This document shows, piece by piece, positions 11,601-21,576 of a stretch of DNA of 64,000 bases (positions within the stretch are counted from its first letter, which is position 1; every line of letters starts with the position of its first letter). The notes beneath the pieces are model-generated. The model searched no databases. It was not told the DNA's origin and was given only the letters and a program-made list of their open reading frames with translations. Position numbers and translations under genes: made by a program. The stretch comes from Daucus carota subsp. sativus (taxonomy: Eukaryota > Streptophyta > Magnoliopsida > Apiales > Apiaceae): assembly GCF_001625215.2 (NCBI RefSeq), contig NC_030381.2:49313214-49377213 (forward strand), in the 5' to 3' direction.

Positions 11601-14600
11601 TATTTATTGACACTGTACATGGAACATAACATTCTATGCTGCTTTCTGTTTGAAATTTTAGACTTCTGTTTCGTTTCCTACAGGCTTATGAACTTGAAGC
11701 TGAAGGGAAGTTAATGGAGCTAGTCGATGAGAGTTTAGGGTCGGAATATGAGGAGGAGGTACTGTTGATGATTCATGTTGGTCTTCTATGTACTAATGCG
11801 ACATCAGCAGAGCGACCTGCTATGTCGTCGGTGGTTAGTATACTTGAAGGCAGTGTTAAAAAAAAGTGTGGATGAATAGAGAACTATACCATAACAGTGA
11901 CTTCACCCTGATAACTAACAGTAATGGATCATGTGTCTACTCAATACATATATGTAGTATCGTGTGCATACCTGAGCTGAGAGATGACATCTTGTATAGG
12001 TTACAACTGTGGGTGTATCCTCCTGATGCAACCTTGTAAGTATAAGTCTTCTGTTGTCTCTCTCAGCAATAAGGATGGAAATTATATTTGTAAGGTGTTA
12101 ACACTGAAAAGACAACAGGGACCTAAACCCTTATTTATATGCCTCTTAGAAATTAATGGCAAGAGAATATAAATCGTCCATCACAATGTATATAGCTCTG
12201 TACCCATAATAAAGAGGCAACTGTTTATTTTCTTCTTTTACTAAATAACATTTAAGGCTTTAATATATTATCAATCCTCAAATATTACTCTATTAAATCA
12301 ATATTCTGTAACATGATTAAACATAAGTAGTATAGGCCACAAATAAATATTCTAACATTCTCCCACTTGGCCGTATTACTACTTATATTTCAAAACATGT
12401 ATTTACATCTTTAACTTGGCCAATTATTGATTTAATATCTTCATACATTCTGCACAAGCAAAAGTATTATAGCAGACCAATGCAATCTATTTGTATCACA
12501 GTGAATACAAGACCCTCATTGATCATACCAGCAACACTTCCACAAAGAACAAAATTAGCATTAATCATAATGGTATGAATAAGATTTTTTAATAAGTGAT
12601 AATTATCAAATCCATTCATATGGTCCTCCCTCATGTTTGCTTATAAATATAAATTCTCGAGTGCACACAAAATAGTAATGAGAACAGCAAACCAGTAGTA
12701 AAAAGTGAAGTACAAAGTTTCGACAAAATAAGAGTTTACTTAACATTAACTTTACATAACAAATGACTATTAGTGGAGCCTTTTAGTCAGACCCATGTTA
12801 GAGACATGTTGAACAAAAGCTTTAGCTTGTAAGCCTTTAGTGAGTGGATCCGCCAACATGTCATATGTACTAACATGCCTGATTGAAATACTTTGATCTT
12901 CAACTTTCTCTCTCACAAATAAATACTTGGTATCGAGATATAGTCCAGCACCGCTCGAACTTGTGTTGTTTGAGAAATCAACAGCTGACTTGTTGTCGCA
13001 ATAGAGTTTCAGTGGTCTAGATATAGAATCAACAACCTTAAGTCCAGAAATAAGGTTCCTCAATAGTATGGCATGACAAGTTGCATGATAGCATGCCACA
13101 TACTCGGCCATCATAGTAGAAGTTGTTGTTAATTCCTGCTTATGACTCCTCCATGAGATAGGACCTGCTGAAAACATAAAGATGTACCCCGATGTGGATT
13201 TCTTCTCTTCTTTACATTTAGCAAAATCAGAGTCAGAATAACCAATAACTTCAAGGTTATCTGTTTTCCTGTAAGTGAGCATAAAATCCTTAGTGCCTTG
13301 TAAATAACGCAAAACTTTCTTGGCTGCCTTCCAATGATCAATTCCTGGATTCGATTGGTATCGGCCTAACATTCCAGTTATATAGGCAATATCCGGACGA
13401 GTGCAAACTTGTGCATACATAAGACTTCCAACAAGTGATGCATAAGGAATGAGATTCATCTGATCACGTTCCAACTGGTTTTTGGGACATTGATAAGATC
13501 CAAATTTGTCACCTTTTAAGACAGGGGCAACATTAGGGGAACAATTTTGCATGTTGTACTTTTCAAGAATCTTGTCAATATAAGACCTCTGGGATAAACC
13601 TAATAGCCCAGGTCTTTCTCGATGAATTTCTATGCCCAAAATATAAGAGGCTTCACCAAGATCCTTCATATCAAACTTGCTTGATAAAAAACGTTTAGTG
13701 TCATACAACATATTCAAATTATTACTTGCCAGCAAAATATCATCAACATACAAGACAAGAATAACAAAATTGCTCCCATTGATTTTTAGGTATATGCATT
13801 GATCCACAAGATTTTTCTTAAAATCGAATTTAGTAATGACTTCATGGAACTTTCGGTTCCAACATCGAGAGGATTGTCGCAATCCATAAATGGATTTCTT
13901 TAACTTGCATACCAAATGTTCTTTTCCTTTAACCAAAAATCCTTCTGGTTGTGTCATATAGACATCTTCATGCAAGTCACCATTAAGGAATGCAGTTCTA
14001 ACATCCATTTGATGCAATTCTAAATCATAATGAGCTGTTAAGGCCATTACTATACGAAATGAGTCCTTTCTTGAGACAGGAGAAAATGTTTCATTATAAT
14101 CCAAGCCTTCCCTCTGAGTGAAACCCTTTGCAACCAATCGAGCTTTATATCTTTCAACGTTTCCATTAGAGTCTAACTTTGTTTTATAGACCCACTTGCA
14201 ACCAACAGGTTTTGCACCAGGTGGTAATTCTACAAGCTCCCAAACGTTATTAAGCTCCATTGATTTCAACTCTTCATTCATGGCCTCACGCCATTGAGTT
14301 GATTGAGCACAAGTTATGGCTTCATTATAAGAGTAAGGATCATGAATTCTGCCCGAGTCAAAATCAATTTCATTAAGATATGTTACAAAATCATCATAGA
14401 CAATGGGCTTCTTGGGTCTTTCAGATCTCCGTACAGGCTGCATAATTTCAGGAGTGTCATTATCATTAATATCGGGTTCATTAGATGGTTGTAGCACAAG
14501 TCTCTTACTAATCAACTCTTTTGGAGGTTGTTGTACATTAGCCTCGGGTAGTACAGTATTGAAATCATAATTACTGTTATTTTCAAGGTTGATAATTCTT

Positions 14601-17600
14601 GGCTTATCACTCCCACTCAAATTACCACACTCCCAAAATTCTGCATGTCTAGTCTCAATAATTCGAGTAGTATGGGAAGGACAATAAAATCTATAGCCTT
14701 TAGATCTCTCAGGATATCCAACAAGGTAACAACTAATAGTTCTGGAATCGAGTTTATTTATATCGGGATTGAAAATTTTAGCTTCTGCGGGACAACCCCA
14801 CACACGTAAGTATTTTAAACTGAGTTCCTTTCCTGTCCAAATTTGGTAAGGAGTTTTAGGAACAGATTTACTAGGAACCCGATTTAAAATGTGTACAGCT
14901 GTTTTCAATGCCTCTGACCATAAAAATTGTGGCAAAGTTGAGTTACATAACATGCTCCGCACCATATCCATAAGGGTACGATTTCGTCTCTCTGCCACCC
15001 CATTTTGTTGTGGGGTTCCAGGCATTGTATATTGAGTAATAATGCCATTTTCCTGACAAAATAAGGCAAATGGACCTTTTGCTTGTCCCAAGTCGGAGTG
15101 TTTACCATAATATTCTCCGCCTCTATCTGATCTCACAATTTTAATATCTTCACCTAGTTGTTTTTCAACTTCTGCCTTAAAAATCTTAAACACGTCAAGT
15201 GATTCAGATTTTTCTTTAATCAGGTACACATAACTATAACGAGAATGATCATCAATAAAAGTTATGAAATACTTATGCCCACCAATTGCAGGGGAAAAAG
15301 GTCCACAAATGTCGGTGTGAATTATTTCAAGAACTTTGTTACTTCTAGTGGCACCTTTCTTATTTCTCTTTATAAATTTTCCTTTTATGCATTCAACACA
15401 ATGGTCAAAATCAGAAAAATCAAGAGGATGTAGAATTCCTTCTCTTATCAGACGCTTCATCCTATCTTCGGAAATATGGCCTAAGCGTTGATGCCATAAT
15501 TTGGAAGAATTCTCGGTACCTCGTTTTCTTTTGGTCCCACCAGAAATAGTATTTTCATTCACATTCATTGCTATAAGGGATTCAGCAAAGACATTATCCA
15601 GACTTAATTTATAAAGTTTTCCATCTAGAATACCAGAACCAACAACTTGAGAGTAATGATAAATAACAATTCTTTTATCTCCAAACAAAAATGAAAAAAC
15701 CATCGTCATCAAGTTTCGATACAGAAACCAAATTACGAGTCATACTTGGAACATAAAGAACATCATTTAAATTCAAGGTGAAACCACTCTCCAAAAGTAA
15801 CGGAAGAGTTCCTACAGCTTCAACTTGTACATTCTCTCCATTGCCATTTCTAATGGTTCTTTCCCCCTTTCGGAGTGTCCTCCTTAAATGGAATCCCTGT
15901 AATGAATTAGTAATGTGAATCATAGAGCCAGTGTCAACCCACCATGTGTTAGAAGGAACATCAGTAAGAAAGGATTCATACATAACATAATTATATGATA
16001 TACCTTTCTTTTCAAGCCATTCTCTAAACTTTGCACAGTCCTTCTGAATATGCCCATGAGTTTTACAAAAATGGCATTTCGGACCTGCATTAGTGTTACT
16101 ACCTGAAGATCCAGCCTTATTTGCATTAGCGGAACCCACGTTCGATGATCCAGACTTATTTTTGTTTGTATTAACCCCTTTTTCCTTGTTCCTAAAGCCT
16201 TTACCACCTTTGTGGAATCTTTTGTTCTTATGATGCGTAGTGGTTAAGTGAGCAACATCAGGTTTTTCAACCTTTAGCCTTTCTTCTTCTTGGACACACA
16301 TGGCGATTAATTCGCTCATCTTCCATTTTTCCTTTTGCGTGTTATAGTTGATCTTAAATGGACCAAATTGCGCAGGAAGTGATGTCATAATGAAGTGAAC
16401 GAGAAAACCTTCAGAAATCTCCATGTCCATGCCTTTTAACTTAGAGGCCATGTCACTCATCATCATAATGTGCTCACGTACTCCACTAATTCCATCATAT
16501 TTACTGGTGAGCATCTTTAAAATAAGGGTACTAGCATGAGCTTTAGAAGAACCCTTAAATTGTTCCTCGACAAAAGTCAAGAACTCTTTTGCACTTTCAG
16601 ATTCAGGAATTGCACCTCTAATAGCAACAGAGATTGAGTTCTTCATAATCATAAGGGACATGCGATTAGATTTCTCCCACCTTTCATAATCAGCCTTTTG
16701 CTCAATAGAGCTGGTGGCCGTAGGTATGGTGGGAGGAACTTTAACACGTAATGCGTAGTCCAAGTCCATGACGCCGAGAACAATATTTATTTGCTCTTTC
16801 CACGCAGTAAAATTAGCTCCATTCAGTGGTTCGATTCCAGAGAGACAGTTACTTATAGTAGTAGGATTCAATGCTGAAAAATTATCAAATTCATATAAAA
16901 GCTCACATAAAACTTAATAATTCCACAGGCACAAGTAAAATAAAATAACCAACAACAATACAACAGTTAGTCATATAAATCTATTTTTAACACCAAAAAA
17001 AAAATAGATTAATGAGAAGTCAGTGTATGTTATTAATCTTTCGTTGGTCCGATCAATAACACACTTATGACAACCCCATAACATAATGCAAATATGTTTA
17101 TCTATGCATCACCGTTGGGCAAAAAACAAGATGAACACACTAATGCAAAATTCCACTTAATAACTACAATTTTTAATTTTCCGTTGGGTTAAATCAAAAT
17201 TGCATCTATCAAATGTACATTATGTGACTATCAACAATTTAATTATTTCAATTAATAATCTTTCCGTTGGGCCAGACTATTAATCTCAATAACCAAAGTC
17301 ACTTATATGCATAAAACTTTCTGGTACACTAATACAGAGATAGAGAGATAATAATATTATAAGATAATCAATCTTATTACCTAAAGAATCCATAAATTAA
17401 AAAAAAAGTTTTTTTTGTAACGTATGATACCTTCTACAAAAAGTGATAGCAGCATGAAAACACATATATGTATGAATAACACTGAATTAGCTCTGATACC
17501 AGATGTTAAAAAAAGTGTGGATGAATAGAGAACTATACCATAACAGTGACTTCACCCTGATAACTAACAGTAATGGATCATGTGTCTACTCAATACATAT

Positions 17601-18195
17601 ATGTAGTATCGTGTGCATACCTGAGCTGAGAGATGACATCTTGTATAGGTTACAACTGTGGGTGTATCCTCCTGATGCAACCTTGTAAGTATAAGTCTTC
17701 TGTTGTCTCTCTCAGCAATAAGGATGGAAATTATATTTGTAAGGTGTTAACACTGAAAAGACAACAGGGACCTAAACCCTTATTTATATGCCTCTTAGAA
17801 ATTAATGGCAAGAGAATATAAATCGTCCATCACAATGTATATAGCTCTGTACCCATAATAAAGAGGCAACTGTTTATTTTCTTCTTTTACTAAATAACAT
17901 TTAAGGCTTTAATATATTATCAATCCTCAAATATTACTCTATTAAATCAATATTCTGTAACATGATTAAACATAAGTAGTATAGGCCACAAATAAATATT
18001 TTAACAGGCAGAGCTGACATTCAAGAGCTTGTTCATGTTTCTGACCAAACAATGGAGATGAAGCAGCAGCACCAATCTCCACAAAGTATATCAATCGAAG
18101 AGGATTCCTGGATAGCTTCCTCTGCATCTGGTACTGATCTGTATACTGTGACATTCGACACTGATTACATGTTGAAGAATGACTCAGGCCGCTAA
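2618..18195 (+). CDS. LRR-malectin receptor-like kinase (LRR-VIII-2 type), 5' partial, last exon split by copia
   Basis: Transmembrane receptor Ser/Thr kinase of the plasma membrane. Exons: 2618-2689, 2800-2868, 4444-4515, 4625-4696, 4879-4950, 5109-5180, 5277-5345, 5445-5522, 5599-5670, 6548-6619, 7174-7236, 7796-7861, 7991-8026, 8168-8208, 9129-9496, 9575-9770, 10000-10131, 10382-10500, 10601-10811, 10923-11154, 11305-11455, 11684-11853, tail 18012-18195. These 22 exons stay in one open frame (895 codons). The 63-78 nt exons each encode one leucine-rich repeat. 9129-9770 is the malectin-like domain ([17 protein letters not shown]). 10000-10131 has the transmembrane helix followed by WWRG. 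The kinase shows [31 protein letters not shown] and APEYA, so it is an RD kinase. The signal-peptide exon is not visible. A copia element with GGCAG target duplications splits the last exon; reading into it adds SVKKKCG and a stop at 11873-11875. Kinase subdomains are complete before the break. Confidence 0.88.
2985..3735 (+). mobile_element. Poly-A-tailed retroposon (LINE-like, probably internally deleted)
   Basis: This block inside receptor intron 2 is less AT-rich than the surrounding intron. It starts with a pyrimidine-rich leader (AGGGTTTCAGCCG, CTCTTCGTTCTCTC) and ends in an 18-nt A run (about 3718-3735) after AATAAATCCTTTGTTTGTC. An open frame (3167-3700, 177 codons) runs to just before the tail but shows no reverse transcriptase motif and I do not recognise it. 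A 3' poly-A in an intron, on the gene's own strand, suggests target-primed retroposition. No target duplication was found, so the left limit is approximate. Confidence 0.45.
6186..6380 (+). mobile_element. Solo LTR in receptor intron 9
   Basis: The 195-bp block begins TGTTAACA and ends TTATCA. It contains a TATA-like TTATATAAGCCTC (6297-6309) followed by a region with AATAAAA, the expected U3-R-U5 order of a short copia-type LTR. Flanking pentamers GAAGT (6181-6185) and AAAGT (6381-6385) differ at one base, as expected for an ageing 5-bp target duplication. No internal retrotransposon sequence is attached. Confidence 0.5.
11854..12357 (-). repeat. 3' LTR of the copia element
   Basis: 504 bp, nearly identical to 17504-18006. 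Being the downstream LTR it should supply the polyadenylation signal. It also carries a second copy of the promoter, whose TATA-like complement lies at 12131-12140. The 62-codon plus-strand ORF in each LTR is incidental. Confidence 0.95.
12358..12369 (-). other. Polypurine tract of copia
   Basis: Immediately inside the 3' LTR the minus strand reads CAAGTGGGAGAA. This is the purine-rich primer for plus-strand synthesis at the expected position. Confidence 0.8.
12770..15712 (-). CDS. copia pol: integrase, reverse transcriptase, RNase H
   Basis: Encodes the catalytic half of the polyprotein. Motifs in order: integrase zinc finger (HQRLGHIS ... CVEC), integrase core ([27 protein letters not shown]), reverse transcriptase ([26 protein letters not shown]), and RNase H ([21 protein letters not shown]). 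No stop interrupts these domains. The frame is offset by one base from gag; the two ORFs overlap at 15675-15712, where a run of six A on + (15695-15700) marks the probable 1-nt indel. Plant copia elements usually encode gag-pol as one frame. The first Met here is therefore not a true start. Confidence 0.93.
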   Translation of the reverse strand: MMTMVFSFLFGDKRIVIYHYSQVVGSGILDGKLYKLSLDNVFAESLIAMNVNENTISGGTKRKRGTENSSKLWHQRLGHISEDRMKRLIREGILHPLDFSDFDHCVECIKGKFIKRNKKGATRSNKVLEIIHTDICGPFSPAIGGHKYFITFIDDHSRYSYVYLIKEKSESLDVFKIFKAEVEKQLGEDIKIVRSDRGGEYYGKHSDLGQAKGPFALFCQENGIITQYTMPGTPQQNGVAERRNRTLMDMVRSMLCNSTLPQFLWSEALKTAVHILNRVPSKSVPKTPYQIWTGKELSLKYLRVWGCPAEAKIFNPDINKLDSRTISCYLVGYPERSKGYRFYCPSHTTRIIETRHAEFWECGNLSGSDKPRIINLENNSNYDFNTVLPEANVQQPPKELISKRLVLQPSNEPDINDNDTPEIMQPVRRSERPKKPIVYDDFVTYLNEIDFDSGRIHDPYSYNEAITCAQSTQWREAMNEELKSMELNNVWELVELPPGAKPVGCKWVYKTKLDSNGNVERYKARLVAKGFTQREGLDYNETFSPVSRKDSFRIVMALTAHYDLELHQMDVRTAFLNGDLHEDVYMTQPEGFLVKGKEHLVCKLKKSIYGLRQSSRCWNRKFHEVITKFDFKKNLVDQCIYLKINGSNFVILVLYVDDILLASNNLNMLYDTKRFLSSKFDMKDLGEASYILGIEIHRERPGLLGLSQRSYIDKILEKYNMQNCSPNVAPVLKGDKFGSYQCPKNQLERDQMNLIPYASLVGSLMYAQVCTRPDIAYITGMLGRYQSNPGIDHWKAAKKVLRYLQGTKDFMLTYRKTDNLEVIGYSDSDFAKCKEEKKSTSGYIFMFSAGPISWRSHKQELTTTSTMMAEYVACYHATCHAILLRNLISGLKVVDSISRPLKLYCDNKSAVDFSNNTSSSGAGLYLDTKYLFVREKVEDQSISIRHVSTYDMLADPLTKGLQAKAFVQHVSNMGLTKRLH
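15675..16871 (-). CDS. copia gag and protease start
   Basis: Encodes the capsid-like gag, a CCHC zinc knuckle ([14 protein letters not shown]) and the protease region with WWVDTGS, then stops just after the frame break. The open frame begins at a TTG codon (16869-16871). No in-frame ATG precedes the Met about 35 residues in, and an in-frame stop lies upstream. The pyrimidine-rich TTTTTCAG directly before this point resembles a splice acceptor, so either the start codon was lost or gag is joined to a leader exon. Both this and the pol frame break suggest this copy is not autonomous. Confidence 0.9.
   Translation of the reverse strand: MNPTTISNCLSGIEPLNGANFTAWKEQINIVLGVMDLDYALRVKVPPTIPTATSSIEQKADYERWEKSNRMSLMIMKNSISVAIRGAIPESESAKEFLTFVEEQFKGSSKAHASTLILKMLTSKYDGISGVREHIMMMSDMASKLKGMDMEISEGFLVHFIMTSLPAQFGPFKINYNTQKEKWKMSELIAMCVQEEERLKVEKPDVAHLTTTHHKNKRFHKGGKGFRNKEKGVNTNKNKSGSSNVGSANANKAGSSGSNTNAGPKCHFCKTHGHIQKDCAKFREWLEKKGISYNYVMYESFLTDVPSNTWWVDTGSMIHITNSLQGFHLRRTLRKGERTIRNGNGENVQVEAVGTLPLLLESGFTLNLNDVLYVPSMTRNLVSVSKLDDDGFFIFVWR
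16872..17489 (-). other. copia 5' leader with repeated hairpins
   Basis: Untranslated leader between primer site and gag. It holds four copies of CGTTGG(G) on + at 17042, 17112, 17181 and 17264. Three lie between 7-bp inverted arms: 17028-17034/17055-17061, 17167-17173/17196-17202 and 17251-17257/17278-17284. In the RNA each loop would show CCAACG. I infer a structured packaging or translation signal. Confidence 0.6.
17490..17501 (-). other. Primer binding site, initiator tRNA-Met
   Basis: The minus strand reads TGGTATCAGAGC two bases inside the 5' LTR. This is the standard 12-nt match to the 3' end of plant initiator tRNA-Met used by copia elements. Confidence 0.97.
17504..18006 (-). repeat. 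5' LTR of the copia element
   Basis: 503 bp, the transcription-initiating copy because it adjoins the primer binding site. The minus strand has CATATAAATAAGG (complement of about 17778-17790), a good TATA box, giving an expected transcript start near 17755. Confidence 0.95.
17780..17789 (-). promoter_or_regulatory. TATA box of copia 5' LTR
   Basis: ATATAAATAA on the minus strand lies about 280 bp upstream of the LTR/leader junction, the usual U3 location for a Pol II TATA box. Transcription would run leftwards, antisense to the receptor kinase. Confidence 0.6.
18012..18195 (+). pseudogene. Displaced 3' end of the receptor kinase last exon
   Basis: Directly after the right-hand GGCAG duplication the frame resumes and encodes the cytoplasmic tail: ADIQELVHV, a Gln/Ser-rich stretch, then [12 protein letters not shown], ending at TAA 18193-18195. 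It lies about 6.2 kb from the rest of its exon and has no promoter or splice acceptor of its own, so it is unlikely to be translated. An allele without the insertion would carry it joined after 11853. Confidence 0.85.
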
Positions 18196-18727
18196 GCTGA
18201 GGTATACTTTCTAAATCAAGTGCATGGTACTTGTTTATTTTGATTGTATAGATAAACAGATTATATGAATCAAGTTTTACTGCTGTAAAAATTGTTGGTA
18301 TTTAAAACTCGAAGAAAGGATAAAGTCAGATGTGAGACAAGTTCTAATTTCAATTTACATAAATTAACAAAAGTGAATGTGTTTATAATTTATAGAATCA
18401 GCGGGAAAAGTAGTTACAGAAATCCAATGGAACAATGACATGTTCAAACTTCAGGGCTCAGTCAGTTTGGACAGACGATTATGTGATTGTTTAAAATATA
18501 TAGTACCTCACTTGGTGCCTCTGAATTAAGAAGCAAATCTGAGAACATACATTTTTGGATGAACCCGGACATGATTTTTGTTGAGGGTATGGATATAGAA
18601 CTTATATGCTCAGATATTTTAGCCCCATTTCTTGACCTATTTTAGCCCCATTTCTTGATGTTAATTATTGGGAAAAGTATCAATATTAAATATACCAAAC
18701 TCCCAATCATTAGTGTATTCAATTATA

Positions 18728-18965
18728 CTCTCTTCGTCCTTTTTTAGTTGTTACATTTCTATTTTTGTTGGTCAAATTGACTAATTTTTGACCAAAAATT
18801 ATAAGTCACTCTTTCATTATTTTAAAAAACTGAAAATTACATCTTAAAGTAGATTAAAAATTCTTTTCAGTGACATTTTTTTTTATTTTTTCACTTGATA
18901 AAATATTAATAAATCAATTTGACTGGCACAAACTCAAAGGTGACAACTAAAAAGAGACGGGAAAG
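18728..18965. mobile_element. Stowaway-like MITE, decayed
   Basis: Ends CTCTCTTCGTCCTTTTTT and AAAAGAGACGGGAAAG are inverted relatives of the Stowaway terminus and are flanked by TA on both sides. 238 bp, AT-rich, non-coding. Confidence 0.6.
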
Positions 18966-19363
18966 TAATAACATCATGTTATACGGATAGGATAGTATAG
19001 ATAACTCATATCATTGACAAGAGAAAATAATTTATGGCATAACAAAATCATAACCTTGCTTGCACCCCAGACCGCGGTGAGTCAATACCGCACTCAAACA
19101 TTCAGATTTGGTTGATCCAGAAACATGTTTTCTAACGACAAATAAACTTTACACACACTAAAAAGGAAATATGACACCCATATACATCTTTACATAACTA
19201 AATTACCGGCAAAAAACCTGTAAAAACCAAACTTTTATTCCTTAAATTCAGTTCATTCTACTTTATGTTAAAGGTTTCTATTTCTTCCAATCCATCACTA
19301 GCCACCTTTGCGTTGCTTTCGTATCTTTCACTCCATTCCATCTTGTAATGTAACTGCAATTGT

Positions 19364-19374
19364 CTATATATAAA
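19364..19374 (+). promoter_or_regulatory. TATA box of the DMP gene
   Basis: CTATATATAAA lies about 70 bp before the ATG at 19441. It overlaps the upstream in-frame ATG at 19360, so a transcript starting about 30 bp downstream would exclude that ATG and favour 19441. Confidence 0.6.
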
Positions 19375-19440
19375 GCAGAGTCTTGCTTTAACTTTGTTAT
19401 AACAAACTTGCTAGAAGAAATAGAAGATCAAACTGAGGTA

Positions 19441-20064
19441 ATGGACAATAATGGGGATTATGGAGTACCTGAAGATCATTGCACTGAAGAAACTTACCTC
19501 CTGTTACCGAAAACAGTAGAGCGATCCGCGATACAGAACGCCATAAGCCAGACATTTCAAAGCACGGCGCATTTGGCCAATCTTTTACCTACAGGCTCTG
19601 TTCTTGCTTTCCAGCTGCTAGCCCCCATTTTCACGAACCAAGGTAACTGTGACCCGGTCGGCCAGTCCATGACTGCTGTGCTTATCGCGCTTTGTGGGTT
19701 GTCGTGTTTTTTTCTGAGCTTTACGGATAGTTTCAAGGACCAGATGGGGAACATTTGTTATGGTTTTGCGACACCACGTGGCCTGTGGGTTATTGATGGG
19801 TCTACAACTTTGCCACCCGAGCTTGCAGCCAAGTATTCTCTGAGATTTATAGATTTCATGCATGCTTTCATGTCGATACTGATTTTTGCAGCTGTTGCAC
19901 TGTTTGATCAAGAGGTCGTAAGCTGCTTCTATCCAGCACCATCGGATGAGACTACAGAGCTTCTCACAACAATACCAGTTGGAATCGGGGTCATCTGCAG
20001 TATGTTATTCGTTGTGTTTCCTACACAACGTCACGGAATTGGCTTTCCAGTTACTTCAAATTAA
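19441..20064 (+). CDS. DUF679 domain membrane protein (DMP family)
   Basis: Single-exon gene for a 207-residue multi-pass membrane protein of the plant-specific DMP family. Members sit in ER, tonoplast or plasma membrane and have been linked to senescence-type membrane remodelling and, for some, gamete fusion; which paralogue this is cannot be told. Visible family blocks: AHLANLLPTGSVLAFQLL and the cysteine after it (first helix and loop), ALCGLSCFFLSFTDSF, CYGFATPRGLWVIDG, RFIDFMHAFMSILIFAAVALF and PVGIGVICSMLFVVFPTQRHG, giving four hydrophobic helices. The acidic N-terminus (about 60 residues) is cytosolic by family analogy. The frame is also open upstream to 19360, but the TATA box overlaps that ATG. 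The length matches the family. Confidence 0.9.
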   Translation: MDNNGDYGVPEDHCTEETYLLLPKTVERSAIQNAISQTFQSTAHLANLLPTGSVLAFQLLAPIFTNQGNCDPVGQSMTAVLIALCGLSCFFLSFTDSFKDQMGNICYGFATPRGLWVIDGSTTLPPELAAKYSLRFIDFMHAFMSILIFAAVALFDQEVVSCFYPAPSDETTELLTTIPVGIGVICSMLFVVFPTQRHGIGFPVTSN

Positions 20065-21022
20065 AGCTTCTTGTTAACTGCAACTTAAGACAACTGATTA
20101 TTGTGGAACATTGTTTTGCCAATTGCACATACTTTTCCCAACTGGCCATCTGGCCTGTCCAGAAAAAAAAAAAGCAACAAGTTCAGCTGTAATAAAATTC
20201 TAACTATATGCGATAATTACATGCCTTTGCATATCACTTTCTATAGTGTTTGTTGCTCAGAGGTATCAAAATTTAGAACAAACTGAAAGTCCATCACATA
20301 GTTTGGATGGCTGAATGAAACATGTGTTTTAAACACTCAGGCAGGCAGGCGAGAATGTTCAGAGCCGAAAATTTCATATAGAAATTTTTTACAAATTACA
20401 TTACTAAATGATGCAGAGCCAGAATTTCCAGGTAGTTACAGAGTTGGAAAAAAAAATTAACTATATAAGTAAATAATAACTAAGATTAAGAGCCAGAATT
20501 TTCATGTAGAGAAAAAAATTAAGTCCAAGCTGGAAAATGAATTGTACAGTACAATAGTCCTTGCGTGCTCAGTCATTCCGTCTATCTTGTTCCAGTTGCC
20601 TACACAAAATTTACCAGTATGATATATATGCAGCCCTTCACCTAATCAGAAAGTAAAACAACAGGGCGTACTAGGGGCACCGTAGCAGTGAGTCAGTGAC
20701 TAAAGTCTAACACAAGCTATAACAAAGATTACTATAGGCTGCGACCACTGCAATGGCTGAAAACTGAAAAGTAATCAACATCACCTCTAAAAATATACAA
20801 TTGTAAAGTTATCTTGATTTTGGGGCAGAATCAATTAAAAAATTTAGTACACAATTATGCTCATTGACTAAAAGGAGTAAAAGGAACAATCAACAACTAG
20901 TATTTATGCCTGCGGTGCAGGGGTTTTGTATAATAAATAAAACTGACATTAAATTATCTTACGATGTTTACAGACATATAGCAAGTTTGAAACATATAGC
21001 AGCTCATTCCTCTCAGAGTCCA
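20065..21022. other. Region between convergent DMP and LEA-like genes
   Basis: 3' flanks of two convergent genes. AT-rich, with two related stretches around 20415 and 20490 (AGCCAGAATTT, GTAGAGAAAAAAATTAA type). No gene signal. Confidence 0.5.
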
Positions 21023-21238
21023 TCATCCTATTCCTCGCGGAATAAAAGGTTCTCTCAGTCGAAATTGCTTAGCCGCCTGAGCCGTCTCGCATGTCATGTC
21101 CTTCACCGCGCCTGCCTTGTGCGAAACATAGCTGCCTGTTTGATCCTTGGACTCCACTGTTCGGTCCTTGGCAGATCCAACTATTTCAGAGGCCTTGTCC
21201 TTGGCAGCTTGGGCCTTGTCTTTCATTATATCAGCCAT
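21023..21238 (-). CDS. Small LEA-like (group 4, 11-mer type) protein
   Basis: 71-codon ORF starting at ATG 21236-21238. Residues 1-57 are hydrophilic, Ala/Lys/Asp-rich and built of degenerate 11-mers (DKAQAAKDKAS, AKDRTVESKDQ), typical of LEA proteins that protect membranes and proteins during drying. The last 14 residues (QFRLREPFIPRGIG) do not fit. An upstream exon ending at 21477 with donor GTAAAC could encode QEHNFSYK, a typical LEA N-terminal motif. It would splice in phase to the ATG codon, as GGACAG precedes it, but no in-frame ATG is visible for that exon, and a MITE lies just upstream at 21577. This may be a short gene or a decayed copy. Confidence 0.55.
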   Translation of the reverse strand: MADIMKDKAQAAKDKASEIVGSAKDRTVESKDQTGSYVSHKAGAVKDMTCETAQAAKQFRLREPFIPRGIG

Positions 21239-21576
21239 CTGTCCATTCTAACTGACCAACATATGTAATGCTATCTAAATTTTACTCCGATATCACATGC
21301 AAAAACAGAAAACTATACCAATTTTTTCAAACTTAAGCTAGGAGTGGTGAAATAATACATAGTAATGTGTAACTGCATTCTCAACCAAGCTACAATTCTT
21401 ACCAAGTAATTGCAACAGCTATTGAACAATATATCCTCTAACAGTACTGCAGACAATAGAAAGCAATTCGGTTTACCTTGTAACTGAAGTTGTGCTCCTG
21501 TCCTGCATCACGTATATTGCATCGAGAAAATAAGTTTAACTCAGAACTCCAGGCTGAATCAAGAATGTTAGAAAAT

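Larger units (their letters stand above)
11854..18006 (-). mobile_element. Ty1/copia LTR retrotransposon, young, minus orientation
   Basis: The element is 6153 bp. LTRs at 11854-12357 and 17504-18006 start TGTTAAAA and end TAACA. They appear to differ only by one A in a homopolymer and one C/T five bases from the end. The 5-bp target GGCAG is repeated exactly at 11849-11853 and 18007-18011. Read leftwards the order is 5' LTR, tRNA-iMet primer site, leader, gag, protease, integrase, reverse transcriptase, RNase H, polypurine tract, 3' LTR. Integrase before RT defines copia. It is antisense to the receptor gene it interrupts. Two coding lesions are described under gag and pol. Confidence 0.97.
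18196..19440. other. Intergenic region with a MITE and the DMP promoter
   Basis: Receptor gene 3' flank. It includes a 23-bp direct duplication around 18613-18660 (TATTTTAGCCCCATTTCTTG twice), a Stowaway-like MITE (18728-18965) and the promoter of the next gene. No other coding signal. Confidence 0.6.

Noticed and set aside
11984..12172. 62-codon plus-strand ORF repeated at 17633-17821
   Set aside because: It is duplicated only because it lies in both LTRs; no recognisable protein, and antisense to the element.
19360..19362. Upstream ATG as DMP start
   Set aside because: It overlaps the likely TATA box, so it should not be in the mRNA.
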